The notes beneath the pieces were generated by a model that saw nothing but the letters and a program-made list of their open reading frames with translations, made no database searches and was not told the origin of the DNA. Positions 9,032 to 16,810 of a stretch of 64,000 nt of DNA are shown in pieces; position 1 is the stretch's first letter; every line of letters begins with the position of its first letter. The DNA comes from Thiorhodovibrio litoralis (lineage in GTDB: Bacteria; Pseudomonadota; Gammaproteobacteria; Chromatiales; Chromatiaceae). Position numbers and translations under genes: made by a program. The stretch is taken from NCBI RefSeq assembly GCF_033954455.1, contig NZ_CP121473.1, positions 4,326,501-4,390,500 on the forward strand. The letters run 5' to 3'.

Positions 9032-9744
9032 CTATCTGGATATCAAATGCGATGGCTGTAACTTTAAGTTCCGTTTTTCGGCGAAGCCAAAATAACCCGC
9101 CACGCGTATTCCGTAAAAGTCATCATCCTGAGTGCCAAGTCTGATGTTCATAAAACGGGAATAGAGCGCCAACTCCAAATCCCGAGGTTCCGAGAAGCCA
9201 ACCAGACGGCTGCCGTTGCGCAGTTCATAGGGATCATTCTCGATTCGGTAGGTGATCCTATCCAACGGGAACGCATCCCGAAAAATGAAATTATCCGAGT
9301 GTGGAACCGAAAAAATCAGCCCCCCCCCAGACGCAACACACGTGCGATCTCCGCAAGGTTATCGTCGAAATTGTCACCGTCTTCGAGATAGTACATGCTA
9401 TGACATGCGAGCACCGCATCGAAACTGGCATCGTCGAAGGGGATGCGCGCATTTGTCCCAACTCGGAGATCAAGCTCAACGCCCTTAAAGCGCTCTTGCG
9501 CCAAGGCGACAATATCCTCTGTTATCTCAACGCCAGCAATTTTGCAGTAGAGGTTGATGAGTAGCGGAAAATTTCGACCGTCACCAAAGCCAAGGTCGAG
9601 CACTGCTGCCCCATCCCAGCTCTCCCGAAAAGCGTGACGGGGATAAGTCCCAAGCATTGTGCGCACAACAAATTCGGTTGGATAAAGATGGACACCGCGC
9701 TCGGCCCATTGCCGATAGAGATTAGAAAAGGCTCCTGTACTCAT
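9032..9744 (-). pseudogene. SAM methyltransferase frameshifted at a G9 tract
   Basis: The 5' part (9316-9744) encodes a class I methyltransferase core: VLDLGFGDGRNFPLL as motif I, FDAVLACHSMYYL, and the motif ending RVLRLGGG. There nine consecutive G (minus strand; C run near 9320-9328) shift the frame into a stop. With one G more or two fewer, the frame continues as LIFSVPHSDNF through 9032, giving about 237 residues with a normal C-terminus (DRITYRIENDPYELRNGS). Either the gene is broken, or the tract is phase-variable, or a sequencing error is present. It abuts the beta-propeller gene with a 4-base gap. Confidence 0.7.
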
Positions 9745-9748
9745 TACT

Positions 9749-10696
9749 TTAGTTCTCTGCGATTGCTATGCCGAACCCTGCCTGGCCAAACCCGTTACCG
9801 CAATAAAACAACAAGGTTTGGTCATCTGTTTGGAGCACGGCAGGATAAGCAACCATCTCGCTGTCCCAACCAGTTGCGGATGGTTTCAAACCGACAAGGT
9901 CGTCGTTGCGGGTCCATGTTTTTAGGTCATCTGAGACGGCACAGCCAATACGATAGCCACGTTCCGCTGATCGGAAGTCAGTTCCATAACGGTAGGAGAA
10001 CAGCATTGTCCAGCGTCCGTTGTGACGAAACACTGTTGGTGTCGTCTGGCATTCATCTTCCACAACGAGCGGGAGGAACGGCTGCCCCTCTCGTTGCCAA
10101 TGTTGCCCATCTTTTGATGTCGCGTGAAATAGGCGGTATATCGGTTCAACCTCCTTGCTTTGCCATTCAATTCCGGTTCCATACCAAAGGTGCCACAGGT
10201 CACCTTCTCGCTGAACATGCGGGCAGGCATGGAGAAAAGGCTCGTCCTGTGTGGCGCCAATGATTGGTCCCTTGCCTTGACGCTTGAAGGTCTCGCCACC
10301 GTCTCGGCTGATCGCAAGACCAATGGCCCAATCAAAGGGCACCGATACTTTGCGAGTCCACCCCACATAGTACATCCAAAGGTCACCGGTATTCGGATGT
10401 CGGATGACGCTTTGCACCATCGTCCCAAACTCATCGAACTCGCCTCGTCCGCCCAACGGCATGATCGGTTCCTCGGCTATCGTGAGCAGCCGGGTCGGAT
10501 TTTCGCGGTCAAGGTCAGCATAGGCCACACGGGCGCAATAATTGCCATTGGCGTCTGGTGGTGGGCGAACGTTACAGTAAACGCGCATACGATCCTCAAG
10601 CAACAAAGGCGTCGGATTCTGTGCATGGCTGCCGATCCAGGCGACAGCAGGCGCATCGAAAGCTAGACCGTGTTTTCGCCAAATAATGGGCTTCAT
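9749..10696 (-). CDS. Five-bladed beta-propeller glycosidase-like protein
   Basis: The 315-residue protein shows the repeating blade pattern of GH43/GH32-type propellers: GDLWMYYVGW, AIGLAISRDGGETFKR, DLWHLWYGTGIEW, LFHATSKDGQHWQR, RWTMLFSYRYG, and IGCAVSDDLKTWTRND, each with the aromatic and Ser/Asp-rich turn. There is no signal peptide, so it probably acts in the cytoplasm. Such proteins in polysaccharide loci may trim or bind the glycan or process sugar precursors. Its start overlaps the stop of the upstream methyltransferase gene by 4 bases (ATGA), indicating coupling. Whether catalytic acids are kept was not established. Confidence 0.7.
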   Translation of the reverse strand: MKPIIWRKHGLAFDAPAVAWIGSHAQNPTPLLLEDRMRVYCNVRPPPDANGNYCARVAYADLDRENPTRLLTIAEEPIMPLGGRGEFDEFGTMVQSVIRHPNTGDLWMYYVGWTRKVSVPFDWAIGLAISRDGGETFKRQGKGPIIGATQDEPFLHACPHVQREGDLWHLWYGTGIEWQSKEVEPIYRLFHATSKDGQHWQREGQPFLPLVVEDECQTTPTVFRHNGRWTMLFSYRYGTDFRSAERGYRIGCAVSDDLKTWTRNDDLVGLKPSATGWDSEMVAYPAVLQTDDQTLLFYCGNGFGQAGFGIAIAEN

Positions 10697-11733
10697 AACT
10701 CGCCTCCTCTGGTATCAGATGAGGCTTTGATCAATTGATCAAGCCAGGTGTGGAGGCTAACCCCTGACTTTTGCGCTTGTTCTTGAGCGCGCTGCTTAGC
10801 TTCCGGACTAACGCCCTCCAGTTGGCCATAATAGCGTGTCCGGTGCGTGCCGCCGCGTCGACCGGGTATATCAAAATCCAAGTCTGCGTAGGGTTCTCCT
10901 TCCCCTACCGTGAAGGAAATAACATAAAAGACACCGCCAATGATCCATTCACAGGTCACGTCGCGGGCCTCGACTGGAATGTGCTCGAATGGAACCGGAC
11001 AACGGTAATGTGGGTTCGAGTTCATGAGTACCCGTCCCATCTCTGTCTCGCGCAGCCAAATCGGCATGTTCTCGTCACCAATCACGACCCGACCGCCGGG
11101 CTTGGTGACGCGCACTGCCTCCCGAAGGCAGCGGTCGATCTCGGAGAACATGTTTAGTCCGCCAAAATGGAAAACGGCATCAACACTGTTGTCGGCCATT
11201 GGCAGGTAACTGCCATTAGCCAAGGCTACTTCAGTTGGAGTTTCAAGCTGCTGCGCCTTTTCGCGTGCCTTCACGAGCACAGGTCGAGCCAACTCTTGGA
11301 GGAAAATCTGTCCGCTTGCTCCCAGCCACTCGGCTAGCAGTGCGGTTGTACGTCCGGTACCGCAGCCGAACTCCAAAACCGTTTGACCTGATTGGAGATG
11401 CAAGCGCTCCACCATTTTGGTGCGTTCGGTGATTTCATCGGCCCTGAAGGTGTCGAAGGTCAGGTGAATATATTTGTCGTAAACGTCAGCGACCTCTTCA
11501 TATATCGATTGAGCCTGACGCTCAGATGCCTCTAAGGTGCGTGGCCAAATGAGATCGGGAATACCATCACTGACGAAGAACTTAACACCATCTTTGCCCA
11601 ATAATGCATTGATATCCCCATGTGGATCTGTCTCTGAGATAAGGCGCGTGCCGTTCAGGGGATGGCGGTATACATTTGATAATTCAGTACTACACAAATG
11701 ACTCTTCCTCAGCAGGCCGTCTATGGAGTTCAC
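10693..11733 (-). CDS. Class I SAM methyltransferase with Trm112-like N-terminus
   Basis: The first 60 residues (HPLNGTRLIS, VSDGIPDLIWP) resemble the small Trm112-like domain fused to many methyltransferases. The core has VLEFGCGTGRTT as motif I and VTKPGGRVVIGDE after motif III. The last 40 residues (AKQRAQEQAQKSGVSLHTWLDQLI) look like a ribbon-helix-helix-type segment, an unusual addition. It overlaps the 3' end of the GNAT gene by 44 bases, so the real start could lie further in. It is followed by the propeller gene with an ATGA overlap. Substrate unknown. Confidence 0.8.
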   Translation of the reverse strand: MNSIDGLLRKSHLCSTELSNVYRHPLNGTRLISETDPHGDINALLGKDGVKFFVSDGIPDLIWPRTLEASERQAQSIYEEVADVYDKYIHLTFDTFRADEITERTKMVERLHLQSGQTVLEFGCGTGRTTALLAEWLGASGQIFLQELARPVLVKAREKAQQLETPTEVALANGSYLPMADNSVDAVFHFGGLNMFSEIDRCLREAVRVTKPGGRVVIGDENMPIWLRETEMGRVLMNSNPHYRCPVPFEHIPVEARDVTCEWIIGGVFYVISFTVGEGEPYADLDFDIPGRRGGTHRTRYYGQLEGVSPEAKQRAQEQAQKSGVSLHTWLDQLIKASSDTRGGEL

Positions 11734-12268
11734 GCCAAATCAGGTTATGCCAGCAACCATCTTTTTCAAAGGCGCGCAGTTCGGTACCAATGATTCTGGC
11801 ACCGAGTCGTTCGGCTACTCGGCCAGAACTTGGATTGTCCTTGGCATTGGCAATAAGAAGTTTCTCCAACCCAAGCGAGCCGAAAGCCAAGTCCGCGACC
11901 ATTGCACTTGCGCGGCTGGCGAGACCGCACCCCTGAGCCTCCGGTGCGATCCAGTAGGCCATCTCCGCTCGGTCCAAACGCCATGTTCGGTGGGTTCGCC
12001 GGACATCTATCAGTGATACCAAACCAACTGGATGATCGTTTAACAACACTGTCCAGTGCCAGGCTTTGCCGTCACTCTGAGCGCCCTCCAGTGCAGCTAG
12101 AACTGAGCGCGTCTCCTCAACAGTGACATGCGGCGCCCAGGCAAGAAAACGAGAAAGGGCTGGGTCTGCCATCGCCGGGAAAAGCGCGTCGGCATCTTGG
12201 ATACGAACAGGACGAACGGCTAGAACCCCGTCCTGCCGGACTAAATTACAAGGCGTTATCAATGACAT
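11690..12268 (-). CDS. GNAT N-acetyltransferase, RimJ/RimL type
   Basis: The 192-residue protein has the Acetyltransf_3 layout: early LRPVRIQDADALFPAM-like strand-helix (here VRPVRIQDADALF), FLAWAPHVTVEET, then VGLVSLIDV, EMAYWIAPEAQGCGLASRA (acetyl-CoA loop) and NPSSGRVAERLGARIIG near the end. Family members acetylate N-terminal amines of proteins or amino sugars; in this glycan context the sugar role is plausible. It lies first in a three-gene set with the methyltransferase and propeller genes. Confidence 0.8.
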   Translation of the reverse strand: MSLITPCNLVRQDGVLAVRPVRIQDADALFPAMADPALSRFLAWAPHVTVEETRSVLAALEGAQSDGKAWHWTVLLNDHPVGLVSLIDVRRTHRTWRLDRAEMAYWIAPEAQGCGLASRASAMVADLAFGSLGLEKLLIANAKDNPSSGRVAERLGARIIGTELRAFEKDGCWHNLIWRELHRRPAEEESFV

Positions 12269-12299
12269 CAGGCGACAAGGGTCGTTTTACTACCAGCAG

Positions 12300-13049
12300 T
12301 CATAACCGCAACCCCCCATCTAATTCCAACACCCGTCCATTAAAATAATCCGCCTGCAAGATCCACAGCAGCGCATCGACCATTTCTTCAACCTTTCCCA
12401 TGCGTTTGAGCGGCACTTGATCGACCCAGCTCGCGAGTTGGGCGGCTTCCAGCGCGTCGGCGGTGCCTTGGGTATCGCAAAAGCCGGGGGCGATAGCGGC
12501 GACGCGGATGCCGAGGCGGCCAAGCTCTTTGGCCCAGACGACGGTGAGGGCTTCGACGGCGGCCTTGGCGGCGGAGTAGGCGCTTTGGCCGGCGTTGCCA
12601 CGGGCGCTGATGGAGCTGACATTGACGATGACGCCGCGCGCGCGGCGCTGGAGCATGTCGGCGGCGACGGCGCGGGTCAGGTAGAAGACCCCGTTGAGGT
12701 TGACATCCAGCACTTGGTGCCAGAGGTCGAGCGGGTGGCGCGGGTCGGTGCGGTCGAGCGGGTTGAGCAGCGGCGCGCTGCGCATGATGCCGGCGTTGTT
12801 GATGAGGATGCGGATGCCGCCGAGGCGCTCGGTGACTTGGGCCACAGCGGCTTCGACGGCGGCGGGGTCGGCGACATCGCAGACGATGGGGAGCACCTCC
12901 GGCTGCTCGGCCGCGAGTTGGGCGAGGCGCTCGCCGTCGCAGTCGAGCGCGGCGACGCGGGCGCCTTCGGCGAGCAGGCGCTCAGTGAGCGCGCGGCCGA
13001 AGCCGGCGGCGGCGCCGGTGATCAGAGTCGGTTGGTCGGTTAGGTCCAT
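12300..13049 (-). CDS. Short-chain dehydrogenase/reductase, FabG-like
   Basis: This is a classical 249-residue SDR. LITGAAAGFGRAL is the cofactor loop (TGxxxGxG), CDVADP the acidic strand end, NNAG the structural motif, VNVSSIS holds the Ser, and SAYSAAKAA the catalytic Tyr and Lys. The enzyme reduces or oxidises an alcohol/ketone with NAD(P). The acyl carrier protein gene starts 8 bases away upstream on the same strand, suggesting that the substrate may be ACP-bound. It is the last gene of the ACP/adenylation/aminotransferase set. Confidence 0.85.
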   Translation of the reverse strand: MDLTDQPTLITGAAAGFGRALTERLLAEGARVAALDCDGERLAQLAAEQPEVLPIVCDVADPAAVEAAVAQVTERLGGIRILINNAGIMRSAPLLNPLDRTDPRHPLDLWHQVLDVNLNGVFYLTRAVAADMLQRRARGVIVNVSSISARGNAGQSAYSAAKAAVEALTVVWAKELGRLGIRVAAIAPGFCDTQGTADALEAAQLASWVDQVPLKRMGKVEEMVDALLWILQADYFNGRVLELDGGLRL

Positions 13050-13057
13050 TCGCCCCC

Positions 13058-13282
13058 TCAGGCCTCTTTTTGGTTAATCAAGGTGCGAATGGCGCTGACC
13101 GATGTCAGGTCGGCGATTTCATCTCCGCTGAGGCGCAAGCCGTAGGCGCTTTCGATGGCAAGAATCAAGTCCATGTGCGAGAGCGAGTCCCAGGTAGGGA
13201 TGTCGCCCAGGCGCAGGTCGTCGAGCTGGGCCGGGTCGTTGAGCTTGAAGGCGTTGAGCAGGATGGCGTTCAGGTCTGGCAT
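13058..13282 (-). CDS. Acyl carrier protein
   Basis: Starting at ATG 13282 (MPDLNAILLNAF) the protein is 74 residues. TWDSLSHMDLILAIE carries the DSL serine that takes the phosphopantetheine arm, and the helix pattern is that of an ACP. A longer frame up to 13327 would overlap the brnA gene, so 13282 is preferred. It carries an acyl chain as a thioester, probably loaded by the adenylation enzyme at 14515-16086 and modified by the SDR next to it. These three are separated by the BrnTA pair and the NeuD-type gene. Confidence 0.85.
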   Translation of the reverse strand: MPDLNAILLNAFKLNDPAQLDDLRLGDIPTWDSLSHMDLILAIESAYGLRLSGDEIADLTSVSAIRTLINQKEA

Positions 13283-13304
13283 GGTGGTGAAATTCGTTGT
13301 TTGC

Positions 13305-13553
13305 TCAGGCGGCTGGAAGCATTTCATGCAACACTTGTCGCAGCTTGGCCTCGGTCAGTGGGGCGGCGTCCGCTAATAGATTCGCGCGCAGGGTGTCGTT
13401 GATCAAACTTTGGTAGCCCTGCCCCGAGGCTGCCGCGCGTTCGCGGCAAGCGGCCAGCAGGTCATCATCCAGATAAAGTGTCACCGGCGTCTTACCCGCG
13501 TTGTCAAGCACGGCTCCGCGTTGGCCGCGGGTGAAATCATATTCTTCACGCAT
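13305..13553 (-). CDS. brnA: BrnA-type antitoxin
   Basis: The 82-residue protein matches BrnA antitoxins (PF14384 type): a short variable N-terminus (EEYDFTRGQRG), then the ribbon-helix-helix segment VTLYLDDDLLAACRERA and GQGYQSLINDTLRANL. It would bind and neutralise BrnT and repress their own promoter. It starts 2 bases after the brnT stop, the usual toxin-first order. The pair lies between the acp and neuD-like genes of a biosynthetic set. Confidence 0.85.
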   Translation of the reverse strand: MREEYDFTRGQRGAVLDNAGKTPVTLYLDDDLLAACRERAAASGQGYQSLINDTLRANLLADAAPLTEAKLRQVLHEMLPAA

Positions 13554-13555
13554 GG

Positions 13556-13828
13556 TTAAGACTCCTGTTCGTAGCGCTGGCGCTCTCGGCGGCTGGCCGT
13601 CCGGGCTGAGATGACACGCAGTTCGTTCTTGCCCCGATAATGATAGGCGATGACGAGAATCCGACCGCGATGGTCCTGACCGATGGTCAGGAAGCGTTCT
13701 TCATCATGATCGCGATCTTCAATCGTCCTGGCACTAGGATCGTATAAAACAGCTTCAACCTCGGCCAGGTCAACGCCATGCTCTTTCAGATTGATCGCTC
13801 GCTTGCGCGGATCATAAACAACACGCAT
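13556..13828 (-). CDS. brnT: BrnT-type ribonuclease toxin
   Basis: The 90-residue protein has the BrnT (PF04365) pattern: YDPRKRAINLKEHGVDLAEVEAVLYD, then RTIEDRDHDEERFLTIGQDHRGRILVIAYHYRG and the ending LRVISARTASRRERQRYE, whose RxxSARxAxxxER signature is diagnostic. BrnT is an RNase that halts growth until bound by BrnA. The brnA gene follows directly. No separate promoter is evident in the 6 bases to the neuD-like gene, so it may be read from the glycan operon. Confidence 0.9.
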   Translation of the reverse strand: MRVVYDPRKRAINLKEHGVDLAEVEAVLYDPSARTIEDRDHDEERFLTIGQDHRGRILVIAYHYRGKNELRVISARTASRRERQRYEQES

Positions 13829-13834
13829 GCCCGG

Positions 13835-14512
13835 CTAGACCCTGAAAAAAGCCGACAGCCGCGCGAACTGATCGGCATTGAGGCGGTGCGGCTCGGTATC
13901 GGGCGCGATCACCACGGTGCCAGCGGCTAGCGGCTTGCTGGTAAGGGTGTGAGCACCGAGCAGGCAGCGCTCGCCGAGGGTGATTTCGTGGCCAATGGTG
14001 GCGTTGAGGCCCACAAAGCTGCCAGCGCCCAGTTCGGTGGCGCCGCCGATGGCGCAGCCGCCGGTGAGCCAGCAGTGGTCGCCGATGCGGGTGTGGTGGC
14101 CGATCATCGCACCGCCCCAGACGAAGACATTATCGCCCAGAGTGACTGCCGGCTGGATGACGGCGCCGTCCATGACGATGCTGTTTTCGCCAAGGGTATA
14201 GTCGCCGGGCACCAGGGGGCTGCGATAGCTGGCGAGCCGATAGCCTTGGGCGCGCGCCCAGGCGACCTTGTCGGCGCGCAGACGGTTGATGCCCTGGTAG
14301 CCGAGGGCGACGAACAGCCGGTGCTCGTCCGCTGGGTAGGCGGCTGGAAGGTCGTCGCTGGCGAGCAGCGGCTTGCCAAGGAAGGCGTCGCCCTGACGGT
14401 ACATCGGATCGCAGGCGTAGGCGAGGATGCGGAAGTCGCTATCGCGCTCGAAGAAATGGGTCGCAGCTTGGGCGATCTTTCCAGCGCCAAAGATGAGCAG
14501 GGGCTCGGACAT
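13835..14512 (-). CDS. NeuD/PglD-type sugar O- or N-acyltransferase
   Basis: The N-terminal domain (LLIFGAGKIAQAATHFF, FLGKPLLASDDL) is the Rossmann-like PglD_N fold. From about residue 105 the protein is a left-handed beta helix with hexapeptide repeats (NSIVMDGAVIQPAVTLGDNVF, GHHTRIGDHCWL, GGATELGAGSFVGLNATI), which binds acetyl- or acyl-CoA. Family members acylate amino sugars or sialic acids. The stop is followed after 6 bases by brnT, and the adenylation enzyme gene ends 2 bases upstream, so the genes are probably cotranscribed. Confidence 0.85.
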   Translation of the reverse strand: MSEPLLIFGAGKIAQAATHFFERDSDFRILAYACDPMYRQGDAFLGKPLLASDDLPAAYPADEHRLFVALGYQGINRLRADKVAWARAQGYRLASYRSPLVPGDYTLGENSIVMDGAVIQPAVTLGDNVFVWGGAMIGHHTRIGDHCWLTGGCAIGGATELGAGSFVGLNATIGHEITLGERCLLGAHTLTSKPLAAGTVVIAPDTEPHRLNADQFARLSAFFRV

Positions 14513-14514
14513 GC

Positions 14515-16086
14515 TCAGGGATTTCGGTTTCCGTTGCGCTGAGGTTCGCGCTCCATTAGCGCCAGTCGCTCAATTTTGCCATTGCGATTGCGCGGCAGGC
14601 GGTCATGAAACGCATAGCGCCCCGGCAGCATGTAGGCCGGCAGGCGCTCGGCGAGCTGGGCGCGCAGGTCGGCTTCGGTTTGGTCGGTGCAGAGGGCGGC
14701 GAGAATACTGGGCGAAGCGCCGCTCGGGTCGGGCACCGCCACCACGGCCGCCTCGCGCACGCCAGGCAGCGCGACCAGCGCGGCTTCGATCTCGTCGAGC
14801 TCGATGCGGTAGCCCATGCGCTTGATTTGCCGATCCGCGCGGCCGACGAAATGGAGCAGCCCGCTCATCGGGTCTTGGCGCACCCGGTCGCCGGTGCGAT
14901 AGAGGAGATCGCGATAGTCTTGATGGGTCGGGTTCTGGATGAAGGCCGCCGCGGTGCGCTGCGGATCGCGGTAATAGCCGAGTGCGATTTGCGGGCCGCC
15001 GAGCAGCAGTTCGCCGACCTCGCCTGCTGGCAATGGCTTGAGCTGGTCATCGACGATCAGGCCGCTGAAATTGGGCGTCAAGGGGCCGAGCGGCAGCAGG
15101 GTCTCGCCGTCGAGGTCGGCAGGTTGCACTGGATGGCTGGAGCAGATGCAGGTCCCTTCGGTGGGGCCGTAGGCGTTGATAAACTGGGTATGCTCGCCGA
15201 GCAAGGCATGCAGATCGCGCAGCGCAGGCTTGGGAAAGCCCTCGCCGCCGAACAGCAGCCGACGCAGATCCGGCAAATCACCCGGCTCCAGCGCCCGCAG
15301 GCGCAGCAGATAGACCAGCAGCGAGGGCACCGAGAACCATAGGGTGCAGCGCGCGGCGGCAACAGCCTTGATCAGATGGCGCGGGTTCTTGGCCAGGGCA
15401 TCGGGCATGGGCGCCAGTGTCGCGCCGGCAAACAGGGCAGCATGCACATCGAAGACGGCATTGTCGAAGTGCAGCGGGTTGATGCCGGTGAGCACCTCAT
15501 CTGGGCCGATGGCCATCTCCTGCTGGCACCAGCGGATGAAGTTCAGCGCGCTGTGCTGGGCAATGACGACGCCTTTGGGGATGCCGGTGGAGCCGGAGGT
15601 GAACATCAAGTAGGCCGGCGCATGGCCGGGAACTTGGTGATCGGCCGGGCGTGGTTTGAGCGGGTGGTGCGCGGCTGCAAAACCGCTCGCACTATAGTCC
15701 AGCGTGGGCGGCAGCGCTGCCAGGTCGCGCAGGGCGGCGATGATCGGTGCATGACTGCTGGCATGGGCCAGCAGCGCCGGGCGCAAGGTCGCCAGCATCC
15801 GTTGCAGACGCGCGGGCGGACTGCCGGGGTCGAGGTTGGAGTAGAGCACGCCCAGGCGCAGGCAGGCCAGCATCAGGGCATAGGCGGTGGGGCTTTTGTC
15901 GTTCAGGATGGCGAGGGAGGCGCCCAAGCCAATGCCCCGCTCGTGCAGCCAGGCCGCCAGGTGGCCGGTCAGGTCATCCAGTTCCGCATAGGTCAGGGTC
16001 GCACCCTCGGGCCAGCGCAGGGCGATGCGCTGCGGATGGCGAGCTGCGATGTCGGCGAAAGCCAGGCCGAGGTTAAGCCAGTTCAT
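14515..16086 (-). CDS. AMP-forming acyl/amino-acid adenylation enzyme
   Basis: The 523-residue ANL-superfamily enzyme has YLMFTSGSTGIPKGVVI (P-loop, A3), NAYGPTEGTCIC (A5), LLYRTGDRVR (A7), FVGRADRQIKRMGYRIELDEIE (A8 hinge) and RNRNGKIERLAL with the catalytic Lys (A10). The layout resembles DltA-like and NRPS-type stand-alone A domains. It activates a carboxylic or amino acid as adenylate and probably loads the ACP encoded at 13058-13282. Its start overlaps the wbqC-like gene by 14 bases. Confidence 0.85.
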   Translation of the reverse strand: MNWLNLGLAFADIAARHPQRIALRWPEGATLTYAELDDLTGHLAAWLHERGIGLGASLAILNDKSPTAYALMLACLRLGVLYSNLDPGSPPARLQRMLATLRPALLAHASSHAPIIAALRDLAALPPTLDYSASGFAAAHHPLKPRPADHQVPGHAPAYLMFTSGSTGIPKGVVIAQHSALNFIRWCQQEMAIGPDEVLTGINPLHFDNAVFDVHAALFAGATLAPMPDALAKNPRHLIKAVAAARCTLWFSVPSLLVYLLRLRALEPGDLPDLRRLLFGGEGFPKPALRDLHALLGEHTQFINAYGPTEGTCICSSHPVQPADLDGETLLPLGPLTPNFSGLIVDDQLKPLPAGEVGELLLGGPQIALGYYRDPQRTAAAFIQNPTHQDYRDLLYRTGDRVRQDPMSGLLHFVGRADRQIKRMGYRIELDEIEAALVALPGVREAAVVAVPDPSGASPSILAALCTDQTEADLRAQLAERLPAYMLPGRYAFHDRLPRNRNGKIERLALMEREPQRNGNRNP

Positions 16087-16810
16087 CGGTCACCAGTTCA
16101 TACTGCGGCAGCAGTGCTCGGGTGCCAGCGAGGCCCGCAAACATCAGGGTATCGACGATGGACAGGTGCGGCACGAAGGGCGCATGGGATTGCCGATAAG
16201 CCGGCGCTTGCGAGCGCAGAAACCGCAGCGCGATGCCCTGCTCGGCAAAGGCGGTCGCCTGGTAAAGCGCGCGGCCATTGATGGGGTTGATGTAAAGCCC
16301 GGCACCTTCGCGCGCGCAGCGTTGCAGGATGCGGGCTTGGGCGTCCGTCGCTGGCGGCAGCGGATCAGCGCTACTGCGTTTGAAGTGGGCCGACAGACCC
16401 AGCGCGGCGGCCAGCGTGCGCAGGGAGTCTTCCAGCCAGTCGATCAGCCAGGGGCTTGATTGGTGCAACAGCGGCTCGATCAGCGCCTGGGTTTCGCCAA
16501 AGTAGGTCGCCTTGGCGTAGGCGTGCGCTAGGGTCTTGAGCCACTTCTGGCGCCAGGCTGCCAGCCAGTCGGCCAGGCGCAGATTTTTGATCAGCACATT
16601 CTGGCTGGCATTGGCCAATGGCAGGGTGAACAACCAGGGCGCGCCATTGACCAGCAGTCGGTTGCGGTTGATCCAGCCGCGATTGATGTAGGTCACATCG
16701 TCGTAGAGCACCAAGGTATCGACCGCGTGCAGCAGTTGGAAGTAGCCCAGGTATGGGAAAAGGTAGGGCTGCATTATGGCCAACCGATGAGCGCCTTCTT
16801 CTGAGTTCAT
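16073..16810 (-). CDS. WbqC family protein
   Basis: ATG at 16810 shares ATGA with the stop of the aminotransferase gene, so this start is preferred over a longer frame to 16903. The protein (245 residues) opens with AIMQPYLFPYLGYFQLLHAVDTLVLYDDV and contains YINRGWINRNRLL, the signature of the WbqC-like family (PF08889) found in O-antigen and capsule loci. A role in joining an acyl group or amino acid to an amino sugar has been proposed for some; here the adjacent aminotransferase and adenylation genes fit such a role. The biochemical function is not settled. Confidence 0.85.
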   Translation of the reverse strand: MNSEEGAHRLAIMQPYLFPYLGYFQLLHAVDTLVLYDDVTYINRGWINRNRLLVNGAPWLFTLPLANASQNVLIKNLRLADWLAAWRQKWLKTLAHAYAKATYFGETQALIEPLLHQSSPWLIDWLEDSLRTLAAALGLSAHFKRSSADPLPPATDAQARILQRCAREGAGLYINPINGRALYQATAFAEQGIALRFLRSQAPAYRQSHAPFVPHLSIVDTLMFAGLAGTRALLPQYELVTDELA

